DNA of 64,000 nucleotides from Rhynchopus euleeides (Eukaryota > Euglenozoa > Diplonemea > Diplonemida > Diplonemidae), in NCBI GenBank assembly GCA_963210315.1, contig OY723279.1, positions 1,860,001 through 1,924,000 of the forward strand, in the 5' to 3' direction. Shown piece by piece: positions 1-11,717 of the stretch. How positions within the stretch are numbered: the stretch's first letter is position 1; each line of letters opens with the position of its first letter. A program made the translations under genes and the position numbers. The notes beneath the pieces are model-generated. The model worked only from the letters and a program-made list of their open reading frames with translations. It was not told where the DNA came from and did no database searches.

Positions 1-905
1 GTAGCCCTGCTCGTCCAGTGACATCTTGGCGTTGACTGTTGCGCATCGGGTGAGGAAAATCTCGAACTTCTCAGCCGCCTCCTGTTGCGATCCTGCTGTC
101 ACGATGAAGTTGTCGACCCAGGTGACTCCCTCAGACGGTGGCAGCAGTACCCGCGCTGTCCGCTGCGCGATGCACGGTGCGTACTTCCACCCCATGCAGA
201 GTGCCTTCAATCTTGTAGTCACGAAATTCCCCCGTTGGGGTGCAACCTTCACGCCAAAGAAGTCTCTGATTTCGGGGTGCACCGGGAACTGGTAGAACCA
301 GCTTTTCCCGTCGGTGGCCACGACCCAGTTCGCCTGCAGCAATCGCCCGATCACCCCCACGATCCGTGGGAGCAGCATGTCTTGAGGTGGTTGCATGCAG
401 TCGTTCAGCTTCCTGCCATCCAGAACGAAACGCCTCCCACCGGATTTCTTCTCCACGGTAAAGCCGTGCAGCACTACCTTGGGCTCGTGGGAAACCTCCT
501 CCAGCACTTCATACTGCTTCAGCGCGTCCAGATGGTGAAGAAGATTTCTGGATATTCTCATCCTGAAGCGGGCGTCGGACCTGATTCGCTGGAGCTCTCC
601 TTCCCAGAAACGCGCGTAGAAGCTGCCTGGGTCCGTGATCACGTCAATCACGCCTTGAAGCTCGCCCGCCTGGTCCAATATCTTCAGCTGATGTAGGTCC
701 ATGAAACCGACACATATGGGTGCGATGTAGTCTTCGTTTGGCTTCCCTCCCTTATGAGGCGGCCTCCGCGGTTTCCCGCCGATAGAGATCGCAAGAGCTT
801 CATCGTATAGAGTGTCGAGCCCGGGCCCCATATCTCCGTCGTCGTTGCACCCATCGCCCTCAGGTCTGTATCGCGCCCTGTTCCCCGGGATCCACGGAAC
901 ACCTG
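1..905 (-). CDS. Reverse transcriptase of element 1 (partial)
   Basis: This is the 3' ORF of element 1; it is open from inside the end of the YR gene to the left window edge. It would copy the element RNA into DNA. Recognisable parts are a motif 2 region with FVLDGRKLN (about 420-450), motif A with TDGKSWFYQFPV (about 310-350), motif B with LCMGWKYAPCIAQ (about 170-215), and motif C as TWVDNF (about 105-123). Motif C has Asp-Asn where most RTs have Asp-Asp. The RT frame is -1 relative to the YR frame and overlaps its last 60 or more bases, so a -1 frameshift or internal start is needed. No ATG-led start is obvious. It is similar along its length to the RT at 58967-60261. The C-terminus is not in the window. 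Confidence 0.8.
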
Positions 906-929
906 GGAAATTTCCCCGCAACAGGTTCC

Positions 930-1895
930 TCACATGGCTTCCCGCAGTTTTTCCGACATGGCTGCCGTCACGTCCACCCGCTGTAGCCCCGCCTCTGCGA
1001 CGTATCGGATCAGCGACTCTGTCGTCTGGTGACGGGTGAGAAAACACAGCTCGTCGAGGGGCACCTTCTGCTTCAGGAGGAATTGCGCTGCTCCTCTCCT
1101 GAGGGAGTGCGAGGTGAGAGACCTGTTGACTCGCTGGAGGGCTGCCCCGATCTGGCTCGACGTGATCCCTGGCGGGAATATCATACCTGTCGGGTCGCTG
1201 ATCGCTTTCAGACGGTGGCTGAGTGTCGCCCTCGCGCCGTTCGTCACGTGGTGGCCCGTGAAACGCCCCAGTTGAAATGGATCTCCTTTGGTCTCCCGCC
1301 AGTGCACTGTCACCACTCCGTCCGCCCTGATGTTGACCTCTTGTCTCTTGAGTCGCAGCACGTCTGACGCTCTCCCGGCTGTCACCCAGCACATTTCCAC
1401 CGCTAGACGTGTGAGGGGTTTTGGCTCGAGTCGCACTGCAGAGGTCACGTCGTGGGGTCCTGCCGGTGTTGCCTGTTTTCCTGGGATCAGCGCCCCTGAT
1501 CTTCGCAAGCTCCGCCTGTAGTCCTGCAGCAGCTGCGATTCCGACAGGGACACGCCGCTTGTCCGCCTCAACGCCCCTGCGACATCCATCGTGTATTGCA
1601 GGGCGGACGCCGCGGTTATCCCGTCCAACGTCCTCTTCTTCTCCACCCAGTATATGAGCGCGAGGTCGTGTGGAATCCCGCCGTTCCGTTCCTCCCAAGT
1701 CGCCTTGAACTCGAGGTAGCGGCGGGAGGTGCTCCTCAGGCTCTTCCAGTACGACCCTGCCAGGCACTGTGCGAGAGTCTCCCTCGCCGATTTGAGCACC
1801 GCGCTCTCCTGCTCGTCCGTCAGTCCCGTCTCGTGCTGCCGTCTTCTGCCTCTTTCGCTCGGGGGGGGGGGGCACAGGATCTGTTCGTAGGGGAG
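930..1895 (-). CDS. Tyrosine recombinase of element 1
   Basis: This is a YR-type integrase for the element. The N-terminal part (from 1799) is a helical core-binding domain (GSYWKSLRSTSRRYLEF). The C-terminal catalytic domain has the expected set, numbered from the GTG at 1799: Arg143 in AGRASDVLRL, His231 and Arg234 in HSLRRG, His257 in LTRHQTT, and the nucleophile Tyr266 in LIRYV. There is no ATG at its start. The frame is open without a break from the TGA ending the gag-like ORF (1896-1898), across a poly-C tract, so gag and YR are one frame separated by a single stop. It ends in TGA at 930-932. It overlaps the RT frame at its 3' end. The family assignment is firm; translation by readthrough is inference. 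Confidence 0.88.
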   Translation of the reverse strand, partial: LPYEQILCPPPPSERGRRRQHETGLTDEQESAVLKSARETLAQCLAGSYWKSLRSTSRRYLEFKATWEERNGGIPHDLALIYWVEKKRTLDGITAASALQYTMDVAGALRRTSGVSLSESQLLQDYRRSLRRSGALIPGKQATPAGPHDVTSAVRLEPKPLTRLAVEMCWVTAGRASDVLRLKRQEVNIRADGVVTVHWRETKGDPFQLGRFTGHHVTNGARATLSHRLKAISDPTGMIFPPGITSSQIGAALQRVNRSLTSHSLRRGAAQFLLKQKVPLDELCFLTRHQTTESLIRYVAEAGLQRVDVTAAMSEKLREAM

Positions 1896-2912
1896 TCAAT
1901 GCTGCCCCCCCTTGCTCCCCTTTCCCCCCTTTCCCGTGTGGCCAGCCTGGCGGTTGTCGATCCTGTCGAAGTCTCGCTTCCTCGTGTCGCGGCTTCCGAT
2001 TACGCGATCCTTGCGCTTCTGCTCCTCCTCCTCCAGCTTTTTCTTCCCGGCCTGTACCAGTGGTTCGATGAGGCGATCCTTCAGCCTCTCGTCGAACTTG
2101 TCGAACTGGTAGCCGCTCGCCCTCTTCTCAAACGTCAGGCGGAAGACCCGCCCGTACTTCCCCAGGTGCAGCGTTGCCGACAGCGCGACCACCACCCGGT
2201 GTATCACCCCCATCAGCTCGATGTTGTCCGCCGGGTTCGGCTTGAGTGCTGCCAACGTCTTGTCCAGCAGCTGCAGATTCCTCTGTGTGTCTGCCTCATA
2301 CTCCCGCGTCGAGCTGAGGTCGGACGGCAGAGCGTACTCCTTGAAGACTTTCCCCACCTCCATCCGGATGAGGTTGCGAACCTGTGGGATGTGCACATTC
2401 CCCCAAGTCGCCACCACCTCGGCACAGAACCCCGCGGGCAGGGAGAGGTCCCTCTGCTCCTCCAGCGCGGTCAGTCTTCCCCGGATATCGCGCATGTCGT
2501 CCCTGAGCCCCAGCAGGATTTCCATCATGTCACCCTGCGGCGGTGGTGGCGGGGCGCCAGGCGCAACCGGCGGGGTTCCTGGCTGCGACGACGCGTTGCT
2601 CACTGCGTCCGCCAAGGGCCCGGCGAAGGTGCGGATCCACTCGCACACAGGGCACACCCACCCCGCTTCCGTGATGGTGCCCGTGAACAGGCTCCGGACT
2701 GGGCCCGCCGGGAGGGTCCCGCGGATACACGTAACGGTGGTCCTGTGCCCGCACCGCCAGCACTGGGCCCCGGCACCATGCACCGTGCCACACGAGGGAA
2801 ATACGCACCCTGGGGACCCCTCCACCGGCAGCCCGTCGGCGAGCTTCGGCTCCACCCCCGCCCAATCGACCACATGGGCGTTGGCGGGGAAGTCATCCCT
2901 CGTGAGGGCCAT
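1896..2912 (-). CDS. Gag-like zinc-binding protein of element 1
   Basis: The ORF has 338 residues and starts at ATG 2912. Near the N-terminus is a RING/PHD-like Cys/His cluster: C-x4-C, then CWRCGH, then CIRG, then WVCPVCEW. A Pro-rich spacer follows, then a helical region with a coiled coil, and a basic Lys/Gly tail (TGKGGKGSKGG). The same layout is seen at 46142-47158 (also 338 residues) and 61282-62352, which shows it is the conserved first ORF of the family. By position and composition it is probably the structural or nucleic-acid-binding Gag equivalent; I recognise no classical Gag fold. A run of seven G lies just before its TGA stop. Confidence 0.75.
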   Translation of the reverse strand: MALTRDDFPANAHVVDWAGVEPKLADGLPVEGSPGCVFPSCGTVHGAGAQCWRCGHRTTVTCIRGTLPAGPVRSLFTGTITEAGWVCPVCEWIRTFAGPLADAVSNASSQPGTPPVAPGAPPPPPQGDMMEILLGLRDDMRDIRGRLTALEEQRDLSLPAGFCAEVVATWGNVHIPQVRNLIRMEVGKVFKEYALPSDLSSTREYEADTQRNLQLLDKTLAALKPNPADNIELMGVIHRVVVALSATLHLGKYGRVFRLTFEKRASGYQFDKFDERLKDRLIEPLVQAGKKKLEEEEQKRKDRVIGSRDTRKRDFDRIDNRQAGHTGKGGKGSKGGQH

Positions 2913-2939
2913 CTCTCGCGAAGCGGCTGCTGCTCTGAG

Positions 2940-3705
2940 CCCGTGGCCAGTAGATGAACCTGGTGAGGTGTGCCCGCCTGCGCTTGTGAGGTGTGGCTCG
3001 CGGCCTAGATGAACCTGTTAAGGTGTCCTCGTGTTGTTGGAGCAGATGAGTCTGTTCAGGGTGTGTCCGTTCGCGCTGTTGGAGTCTGGCGTGAGGGCCT
3101 CGTAGATGAACCTGTACAGGGTGTGGGCGTCTGCGCTGTTGAAGTCTGTGGCTCGTGGGCCTATGGCTCGTGGGCCGTAGATGAACCTGTACAAGGTGTG
3201 GGCGTCTGCGCTGTTGAAGTCAGTGGCTCGTGGGCCTATGGCTCGTGGGTCGTATAGATGAACCTGTTAGGGTGTCCGTCTGCGCTGTGCTACAGTGTGG
3301 CTCGTGGGCCTATGGCTCGTGTGCCGTAGATGAACCTGTATAGGGTGTGGGCGTCTGCACTGTTGAAGTCTGTGGCTCGTGGGCCTATGGCTCGTGGGCC
3401 GTATAGATGAACCTGTTAGGGTGTCCGTCTGCGCTGTGTTACAGTGTGGCTCGTGGGCCTATGGCTCGTGTGCCGTAGATGAACCTGTATAGGGTGTGGG
3501 CGTCTGCGCTGTTGAAGTCTGTGGCCCGTGGGCCTATGGCTCGTGGGCCGTAGATGAACCTGTACAAGGTGTGGGCGTCTGCGCTGTTGAAGTCAGTGGC
3601 TCGTGGGCCTATGGCTCGTGGGCCGTATAGATGAACCTGTTAGGGTGTCCGTCTGCGCTGTGTTACAGTGTGGCTCGTGGGCCTATGGCTCGTGGGCCGT
3701 TTTCT
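2940..3705 (-). repeat. Tandem repeats in element 1 leader
   Basis: About ten units of roughly 70-77 bp, each starting TAGATGAACCTGT and ending in GTGGCTCGTGGGCC-type sequence (unit starts near 3005, 3101, 3178, 3256, 3327, 3405, 3474, 3551 and 3627). It lies immediately upstream of the gag-like ATG, where a 5' leader or promoter would be. Element 3 has unrelated 40-bp repeats at the same position. Confidence 0.85.
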
Positions 3706-6700
3706 GCTGTAGTAGTGCCTCTCCCCTCTCACCGACACCTGCGTGGGCTCGTAGACCCTGATTATTGATCACGTGTGCTGGTTTTTTTTTCCAGCACACG
3801 CGGATTGTGTCGGTGTGTGAAGAACTTTGCCTGAAGTACAGAAAATGGGGGTGTCAGTGGCGGAGCACAAAAGAAGAAAACATCAGAAACATATTCATTC
3901 GTGTCGTGGATCTGTCTTCGCGGTGGTGTATTTCCCCTAACACCCTTGGCTGGTCAGGACCTGTCATGTGTGTCAGTTGCAAAAAACAAAGTACAGCTAT
4001 GCAGGTGCAGAACGAGCACCCACCGAGCTTTTCTCGAACAAAACCCTCTCCTCCCACACCCAACAACAACGGTTTCTCTCCCCACCTACCCCCCCCCCCC
4101 CCTTCCCCCCAACCCAACCCACGTCACATTTCATATGTCCCCCCATCATCCTACCCGCACACCCCAAACGGCCGTGCCTTCCTGTTTCTCCGTGTGGGTC
4201 ATTTTGTGTGGCTGCTGCTGTTCCGGGAGGGAGCTGTCCCGACACAGAGGTTCGACACGCATCCCTCTGGGCCTGCGGGGTGATCTATCTGGTGCTGGCC
4301 CTGCAATCAGAAATGCACACGGCAGGCTGTGTGGTTTCAAGACTTTTCACGCAGCACAAGCCCATTGTGGTGGGTGAAACCGCGTGGATTGTCGCATCCT
4401 TTCGTGCCACTTCGGGTCATCCCTTGCTGACAGTGGGGGCAGCATTCACTGGGTGCAGGGATGGCCTGGGGGCTCCCTGATTGTGTCAATCGCAAGCGAT
4501 GCCTACACCAATCAAAATGTACAGGGGGTCTTCGCTCTGTGCCGCACTGTTGTGTCAAGCTGTGTCGCTTTGCAGCTCGAGTGTTGTGAGGCGGTTTCAT
4601 TTTTTCGCACTTTTCTGCACTTCCGAGCGAAGGCCTTCACAGGTTCGAATATGATTCACGTGTCGTGAGCCATCACCGCCGCGCGGGGGCAATTTTGTTT
4701 TTTTTTGTCACGCAAAAAAAAGGTAAGGCGTTTGTTTGCGCTCCAAACCCCAAAAGAAAAGCGCCAATGGGACAGAACATGTCTGTGCAGTAGCCTCGCT
4801 CTCGCAGCGCCTGTGATTGTCACAACACCAAAACAAAATAACAGCCTTTATGTTCAGTGTGCAATTGTGTCGCATGTGTCTTCTTCTTTCCGAGTTTGTG
4901 GACGATTCGGGGTTGCCTCCCCACAAGGGTGTTAGCGGGGGGGGTGCTGGGGTGCTGTGTGTGTTGGTTGGGAGGGGAGGGGTGGGTTTTCTGCTGAACT
5001 GTCCAAAATATTTTGGCACAGATCTCTGAATGCAACGCCCCGCTGTGCTGGGAACGAGGGTAAACGCAAACGAACCTGTTCGAATCGTTCAAAAAGGGCC
5101 TCTCGGCAGGCGGGGTTTTGTGGTTTGGTTTGTTGCAACTGGTGGGGCGGGGGCGGGTGGGGGGGGGGGTACGGGGTGCTGTTTAATCTGCAGCTCATCT
5201 GCTTATCTCACCCATCCGTGTGGGATCCTTTCCCCCCCCCCTTTCCTTGCCTTTGCCTTCCCTTTTGCCGCTGTTTTATGCCTCATCCTGTTGCCTTTTT
5301 TTGTCTTCTTTTGTGAATTTTTTCTCTGCTGTGCGATCAAACGGAAAAAAAACCCCCCCCAAGTACCCCATGACCGTCAACACTGTCACCCACCACCACC
5401 CCACCCCCCTTCTCCCCCTAACTGCTGTTAGTCCGCTATTCGACCCCCCCCCCCCCACTCCCCACCCCACCCCCGACAACTCGTCTTTCACTACAACCTA
5501 GCCGCTGTACCACCCATACTCCCTCATGCTAATCGCTCTGCGTACCGCAATGGACAGGACCATCCACACCATTCGCACATCTCCCTCGGCTAGGCTATCT
5601 CTTCATTTCCCCATTCACCGCTCAATTGCACCGTAGCATCGTCGGTTTCCTTGAAAGCAGGGTCGGGAGGCCGAGACATTAAGAGTGCCTGGCCCACGTG
5701 GTGTTCGTTGTGGTGTTCATACTGCAACGCGTTGTGAGGGTGTGGGTTGAACCGCAATACCCACACGGCTATAAGATCAGGTGCGATGAACACACGAGGT
5801 TTGAGCCTCAGGGGCTGGGGCTTCGCAGTGGGGTTGGTGTGTGATAGGCGGCAAGAGAGGAGGGCAGCAACGGCAGTGGAGTGGGCCGTCCCGAGAGAGT
5901 GATCAGGGGGGGGGGGGGGTCGGGGAAACCGAACCGTAACGAATCCAAGTGACATGCATGCCCCCCTACCCTTCGTGGGGCGGGGGGGCACCTTCTCTTT
6001 GCTCGCGGGGGGTTCTTTTTTGTGCTGTGTTTTGTGCAGCCTTTCTGGTCACCCCGCGCGTTGGGTGGGGCCTGGGGTGTAGGTGTGAACAAATCATTGC
6101 TCCCCCACTATAGCCTTTTGAGATCCGGGCGCTTTTTCCCGTGATTGGGGGAGGCTGGCTGCTTCTCTTCAGCGCAAATCTCAATTGATTGACACGCCTG
6201 CAGCGAAGAAGCCCCAGTGGAGGCGGAAGAAGGAGGGTCGCCGCCTCGTCATTGAATCTGCGCGTGCGCGCTTCGGAACGGACACCAGGGGTGAAGAGGA
6301 ATTGAAGACAGCGGCTCTCTCTGTCTCTCCCCTTTTCGAAAAAACCCCGCGTGGAAAGCGCCACCCAGCGCATCAAAAGGAACCATCGGAAAAAAAGCAG
6401 AAAAGTGCAGGGGAGGGGGAGTGTCACTTGTATGCCCTTCAGTGCAAAGGCACCCTACACACACCCCCCCCCCCCCCTCCTCCCCCACCCCCCCCTCACT
6501 CCCCAGAGGAACAGAAGCCTCCCCTACCCCCTCCATCCTTATTCGTCTTCTTCTTCTTCTGATCAGACGTCCCCATCTACCATCTACTGAACACATCTCT
6601 CCGTCTTCTGCCTCACCCATCCCCTTTCTCTCCTAATCACTGCCCCACTGCCCAACCCTGGATTTCAAAGGCTTGCGTGAAGGTTCTAGCGGAGCCGTGT

Positions 6701-9318
6701 GACGGCCAGCAACGTATTTATAACAGCCGGGGAGGGGGGGAGGTTCTGCATTTATCGTTGGCTGGCATCGCACAGCCTTGGGTTGGAGCCGTGTCACCCC
6801 CGCGCATTCGGAAGGGGGATAAAAAGGGGTGTTGTGTCACAGCGTGGCTGCGTGGCTGCAACAGAAACCCCCTCCGCCGTGTCGCGTGGTGTTGTGTTGT
6901 GTTGTTTGTCGCACTGGCATCCCGTAACCTTCCCCGCCTGCAAGCTGAGATCCAGCAGTTTGCAGCGTGGCCAACAAAAAAAAACCGTTTTAAAAAAATC
7001 GTCCCCAGATCCCAGATCAGGGATGGTTCAATGAAGAACAAGCTACAGGCCGGATCCCCCCGCCAAGGCAGCAATCCTTTTCTCTGGGTTCTCCGGGCCA
7101 AAAAATCGTTCAAACCAATAGCGGCACGCCTTTCCCCCACCCCCCTCCTGTCAAAGAACACAAAAACAAGCTTCATCATAAGAACCTGGTGGGGGGGTCC
7201 ACCCCACCCCCCCACACACAAACACACACGCCCAACAGGGGGGAGGGATGGCCTCCCCATCCCCTCCTCGCTTTTCAAGACATCCCTGGCCCGGGTTGTG
7301 TTGTGATTTTCTTCCGGTAGTGCGCACAAGCAAACAGCCAAGCCGCTGTTGTTTAAGCCAAAACACCCCACGTGCTCTCACACCGCCCCACCCAGCAGGG
7401 CACCCTACACGCCTGCTGCGGGTGTGGTGTGTCCTGCCTGACCCTGCATCAGCAAAGCTTCCTGCGTTGTTGGCACAACCCCAAGACAAGAACCTCTCCC
7501 TCTCACCCCCCCTCCCCCCCTGCAATTCATGATTTCCACGCCATCAACCTCGGCGGTGGGTGAAGCGCCGAATCCTCCACCACCAACCGGCCCCTCTTGC
7601 ACCGCAAAAAACCCCCCACCCCCCCCACCACCCCCAGGCACCCAGATCAAGGAACCTGGCCTGAACAGAAAGGGAACCGAACTTGAAGAAGGGGGGAGTT
7701 GGGGGGAGGGGGTGGGTGTGGTGTGGGAAGGGCCTGTGGCAAATCGCGCGTGGTACTCTGTTACAAATGCAGTGCGTGGGGGAGGGAGGGGAGAGGGGAG
7801 GGCGCGTTTGTTGTGCGGTTCGATCAATAGAATCGTTTAAAATCCTTCGTAAAAGTGAACCCGCTATAGCAAGGATGTAGTGCAAGGGGGTCACGCGCTG
7901 GTTCAGAGGGGGCACAGAGGGAAGAGGCCCCTGCAGAGAGCCAGTGGCAGCAGAGTTAATGAAGAGTCCCCTATTTCGCGCGCGTGTGTGTGCATCTGAG
8001 ATCGCATCAAGATCAAGGTGTGGTCTTGACGTGTGTTCCTGCACTGCTAACACAAAAATATCACGGGTGTGTTTGTGTGTGCCACAGTGGCAGTGGCATT
8101 GAGAGCAGGTGCTCAGTGTGATTTCGACACGACTGCAAAAATATTCACGGGTGTGTGTGTGTGTGACACAGCAGATACTGCATCACGGAGCACACAGTGT
8201 GTGTGTGACAGTGGAGGGCGAGTATCCGATTCCGCTCGGTGCGACCTGCACTCATCAAACAGAGTTAACGTGTGTGTGTTTTGTGCTGCTTCTGGTTACT
8301 TTTTTTGCGTTTTTCTACACTGCTGCAAACGAGAAAGAACCCATATCTCTTCAACGCGTGTGTGTGTGTGTGTCTGTGTGATGTGGGAGCTGATACCGCA
8401 TAAGCCAACAAATTATCCCCTAAATCTTGAAGAAGACAAGACTGGCATCGAAGCTTCTTGGGGAAACGGGGAGGGTGGGGGGAGGGGGGGGTGGGATAAA
8501 CATCGCTGCAAACACGCATGACGTGCACGATGGAAAATTGCATGGGCGACGGGACGCACGGCACACGCAGATGTGGGCTATCTTATCGACACACCCCAGC
8601 CCAGGGCTGGGGCAGTGTCGCTCTGTCAGGGCTCAGTATCACCCCTCCCCACCCCACCCCCTCTTTGTCACTTCAGCTCTGGCGGGCAACCCACGCTCGA
8701 CACCACCCCTCTTCCTTTGTCTTCCTTTGGGTCTGGACAGGGTTTGCGCGGAAGTCGTCAAAAGACGCCCCGGAAGAACCACAGTGTTACATACCTGCTT
8801 GCTCGCATTTTTGTTTGTGATGCGTTTTGACGCTTTGCACACACAAAACACAAACACACGGGGGCCCTCGCTACCAAGTGTGACTGAGTGAGAAAAAGTG
8901 AGGAGTCAGCCATGTTTGGCTGAAAACTGACGACTCGTGACTCACAGTGACTCGTAGCGAGGGCCCCCCACACCTCATGAAGAAATATCCGAGAAAGGTC
9001 GCGCTCGTCAGACACCACCTTAAAACTGTTTCAACAAACACAAACACACACACACACACCCCTGACCCACACAGCCACCTCCTACAGGATACGGGAGGAG
9101 GGAACGACCCGGCGGGGAGGGGCCGGGGAGGCGCGGCAGGCGAGGGGGGGGAAAGAGCGAGAGCGGACAGAGAGGGAGAGAGGGAGAGGGGGTGGTTGCG
9201 GGGGGGGTTGTGAGAGAGGAGGAGGAGGAGGGGGGAGGGCTCCTCCTCCGCCTCCTCCTCCTCCTCCCCCACTGACGCGCTCTCTCTCCCCGGCTCGCTC
9301 TCTTCTCTCGCTGTCACC
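3706..9318. other. Gene-free stretch with simple repeats
   Basis: I see no credible gene here. The stretch holds homopolymer C and G runs (near 4090, 5160, 5345, 5450, 5905, 6465 and 7190), GT/TG microsatellites (8150-8370), CA repeats (about 9040-9060) and GA-rich runs (9160-9240). ORFs are short, of odd composition and not alike. A diverged copy of the palindromic core motif (GCGT..ACGC type) is near 8818-8835. The purine-rich tract at 9130-9240 just before the next gene may belong to its promoter or 5' UTR; nothing firmer can be said. Confidence 0.6.
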
Positions 9319-11717
9319 ATGCCGACCCTTTCCCGGGTTTTCATCTCACTCCCGCTGATCGCAGCGTTGGGTGTCATCGCGGGGTGGCTTGCTCACGGCA
9401 CGCCGACACCGTGGAATTTGGGATGGAGAGTATGCCTCCCGCTCCTGGCGCTGCTCCCGCTGTGGGCCGACGTGCTGATGCAGATGTGGGCCGTGGAGGA
9501 CGGGCGCCGGACCTGGCGCAACTTCCCCGCGACATGCTACGTCGCGATGGCACTGCTAATCACGCTTTACAGCCTCGGATTTGTCGACCCCACCCAGGTC
9601 CTCGATCAGCCTAGGGTGCGCGGTCCACTCCCCACGACATGCACCCCAGAGGGGGTTCAGATGATCAACGCTTCGGTCGACGTGTCGCAGTTCAACCTAA
9701 AATACTCTCTCGTGAGCCCCTTCGTCCCTGCCGTGTCGGTTTACACATCTTACTCAGAGTGCTGGGACTGCAAGCCGCGCCGGATTTTCTACAAGGTTTT
9801 CCCGACGGAATGTGCGAACCTGACCGGGGCGTTCTACATCCCCACCCGGCACTACCTCACCGAATTCCAGGTTCATATCAACTCCACAGAGCAGGGGGGC
9901 GAGTCGTATGTCCACACTGTGCAGGACGTGACAGTCGGTGACCAAGGGGTCTACCAGCTCTCCGTATCTGGGGATTTCAACTCGCACAACATCACTGTCT
10001 CCCTCGAGACCTTAGAGGACCCCTGGTTCGCAGAGGGCCCGTTTGTCGCGGTGATGATCCTCGTGGTTGTCCTGCAGTGCATCTACTCCTTCGGAAACAC
10101 GGTGGCCTCCCTGATGCTCGATGAGGAGGCTGGGTTTGGAGAGGCCATCGGGATCGCCCTGTCGCAGCTGATCCGCCAGGCTGACGACGACGACGACAGG
10201 CGGGACCTCATCGTGGAGACCGAGCCGGAACCCCTCCGCCCCAAACGCATCATCGCACTGGACGTGCTCCGCGGCATCTCCCTCGTCGTGATGAACTGCG
10301 CGAACTACGGCGGCATGGGTTACTGGTTCCTCCTCCACACCGTCTGGGATGGGCTCACCATTGCAGACCTCGTCTTCCCGTGGTTCATCTGGATCATGGG
10401 TGTCGCCATGGCGGTGACCCTCGAGGGAAAACGCGTGAAGGAGAACCGCGGCTCCGCCCTCATCCACGTCGTGCGTCGCTCTGCCCTGCTGGGCGTGGTG
10501 GGCATCCTGCTTTCTTCGGAGAACGTCGCGTCGTTTGCCCTCATCCGAGTGTCGGGGGTGCTGCAGCGGTTCGCCGTGTCCTATTTTGTCGTCTCACTCA
10601 CCATCCTCTACGTCCCGAAGACCTACGGGCCATGCGTGACCCAGGAAGAGGCGTATCACAACGTGCAGGAGACGTCGTTTCACATGTCTCACCCGCTCTC
10701 CTCGAAGGAGTTTGCTTTGAAGTGGCTCCGCCCGACCCTCGCTGAGCTCCCGGTTTTCTTCGGGCTCGTCGGGGCCTGGCTTGGGATCACATTCGGTGCA
10801 AAGTACACCAAAGATGGGGTGGACTGCACAGGGTACCTCGGGCCTGGTGGCATCTCGCAGCAGGGGAGCCACTTCCCGTGCACCGGGGGGGTTGCGAACC
10901 TTCTGGATACGAAGTTCTTCAGCAATCACAGGTGGGGCGGGTGCTTTCCGTGCGACGTCTATATGGAGTATGACATGCGGTCGGGATCCTGCACGACAAC
11001 GCCGCACCACGACCCGGAGGGGCTGCTGGGGGCGCTGAACAGCATCGCGCTGTGCTGGCTTGGGCTCGTCGCGGGGCGTGTCGTGGTGAGCTCCGGGGGC
11101 AGGTCGGAGAACCGCAAGCATGTGATGACCTCGCTCGCCCTCCTCAGCTTCCTGATGTGCCTCGTCGCAGCTGTGCTCTGCGGGTTCCGCCAGTTCGGGG
11201 GCCCCATCCCGGTGAACAAAAACCTCTGGTCGACGTCGTTCATCGCGCTGATGGCAGGGACGGGGTCCCTGTTCCTCCTGCTCCTGCTGTACGTCGTGGA
11301 CTACCGGAAGCTGTGGGGCGGGAAGCCGTTCCTGTTTGTCGGGATGAACTCCATCCTCTACTACTGCATGCATGAGGTGTGTGTCACGCTTTTCTCGCTG
11401 TGTGTGTGGGGCCCTATCCTTGCATGTGTGGGAGGCGTCAGCGCACACACAGTAGCCAAAAGATAGTTTGACACACACAGCACTGTGAGGCAAACTTAAA
11501 GGCTCGCTGTGACACATGAAAAACACTTCTCGCGCGGTTCACGCTGCCACACCACCACACCACACCACAGGTCATGAACTACTACGTGCCGCTGAACCCC
11601 CCTGCTGACGCTGTGCAGACCCACGCCTCGCTGACCATCTCCAACATCTGTGGCATCGGCACCAACGTGATTGTCGTTTACTGGCTCTACAGGAACGGGC
11701 TGTTCCTGAAGATCTAA
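9319..11717 (+). CDS. HGSNAT-like transmembrane acyltransferase
   Basis: Two exons, 9319-11376 and 11571-11717, with the intron in phase 0 (GTGTGT...CCACAG), giving 734 residues. The start ATG sits in CACCATG. The family is heparan-alpha-glucosaminide N-acetyltransferase/DUF5009; the animal enzyme moves acetyl from cytosolic acetyl-CoA to lumenal glucosamine in the lysosome. N-terminal hydrophobic segments are followed by a Cys-containing lumenal-type domain (about 85-235) with NxS/T sites, then a membrane segment (about 240-265), then the family signature from about residue 304: RIIALDVLRG, then LLHTVWDGLTIADLVFPWF. The proposed acceptor His is present (His340). Six or more further membrane segments follow. 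The second exon supplies a normal C-terminal membrane end (VIVVYWLY). The fold is confident; the substrate here is unknown, because protists may lack heparan sulfate. Confidence 0.88.

Larger units (their letters stand above)
1..3705 (-). mobile_element. YR retrotransposon, element 1 (left part outside window)
   Basis: Reading the minus strand, the order is a tandem-repeat leader (3705 to 2940), a gag-like ORF, a tyrosine recombinase, and a reverse transcriptase that runs off the window edge. The same order and frame relations are seen in element 3 (58897-62925). The combination of YR and RT places it near the DIRS/Ngaro group of retrotransposons. Its left end and any terminal repeats lie outside the window. 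The coding frames seen here are unbroken, so it could be a recent copy. Confidence 0.85.

Noticed and set aside
1896..1898. TGA as a sense codon in this genome
   Set aside because: TGA ends the PKA gene, both YR genes, the coiled-coil gene and a WD40 gene, so it is a normal stop here; readthrough explains the elements better.
1596..2957. 453-codon open frame on the plus strand
   Set aside because: It is the reverse-strand shadow of the gag-like ORF 1896-2912, which has family members at two other loci.
4815..5500. Several overlapping 70-130 codon frames in the 3.7-9.3 kb stretch
   Set aside because: All depend on poly-C/G and poly-A/T runs, overlap one another on both strands and show no domain.
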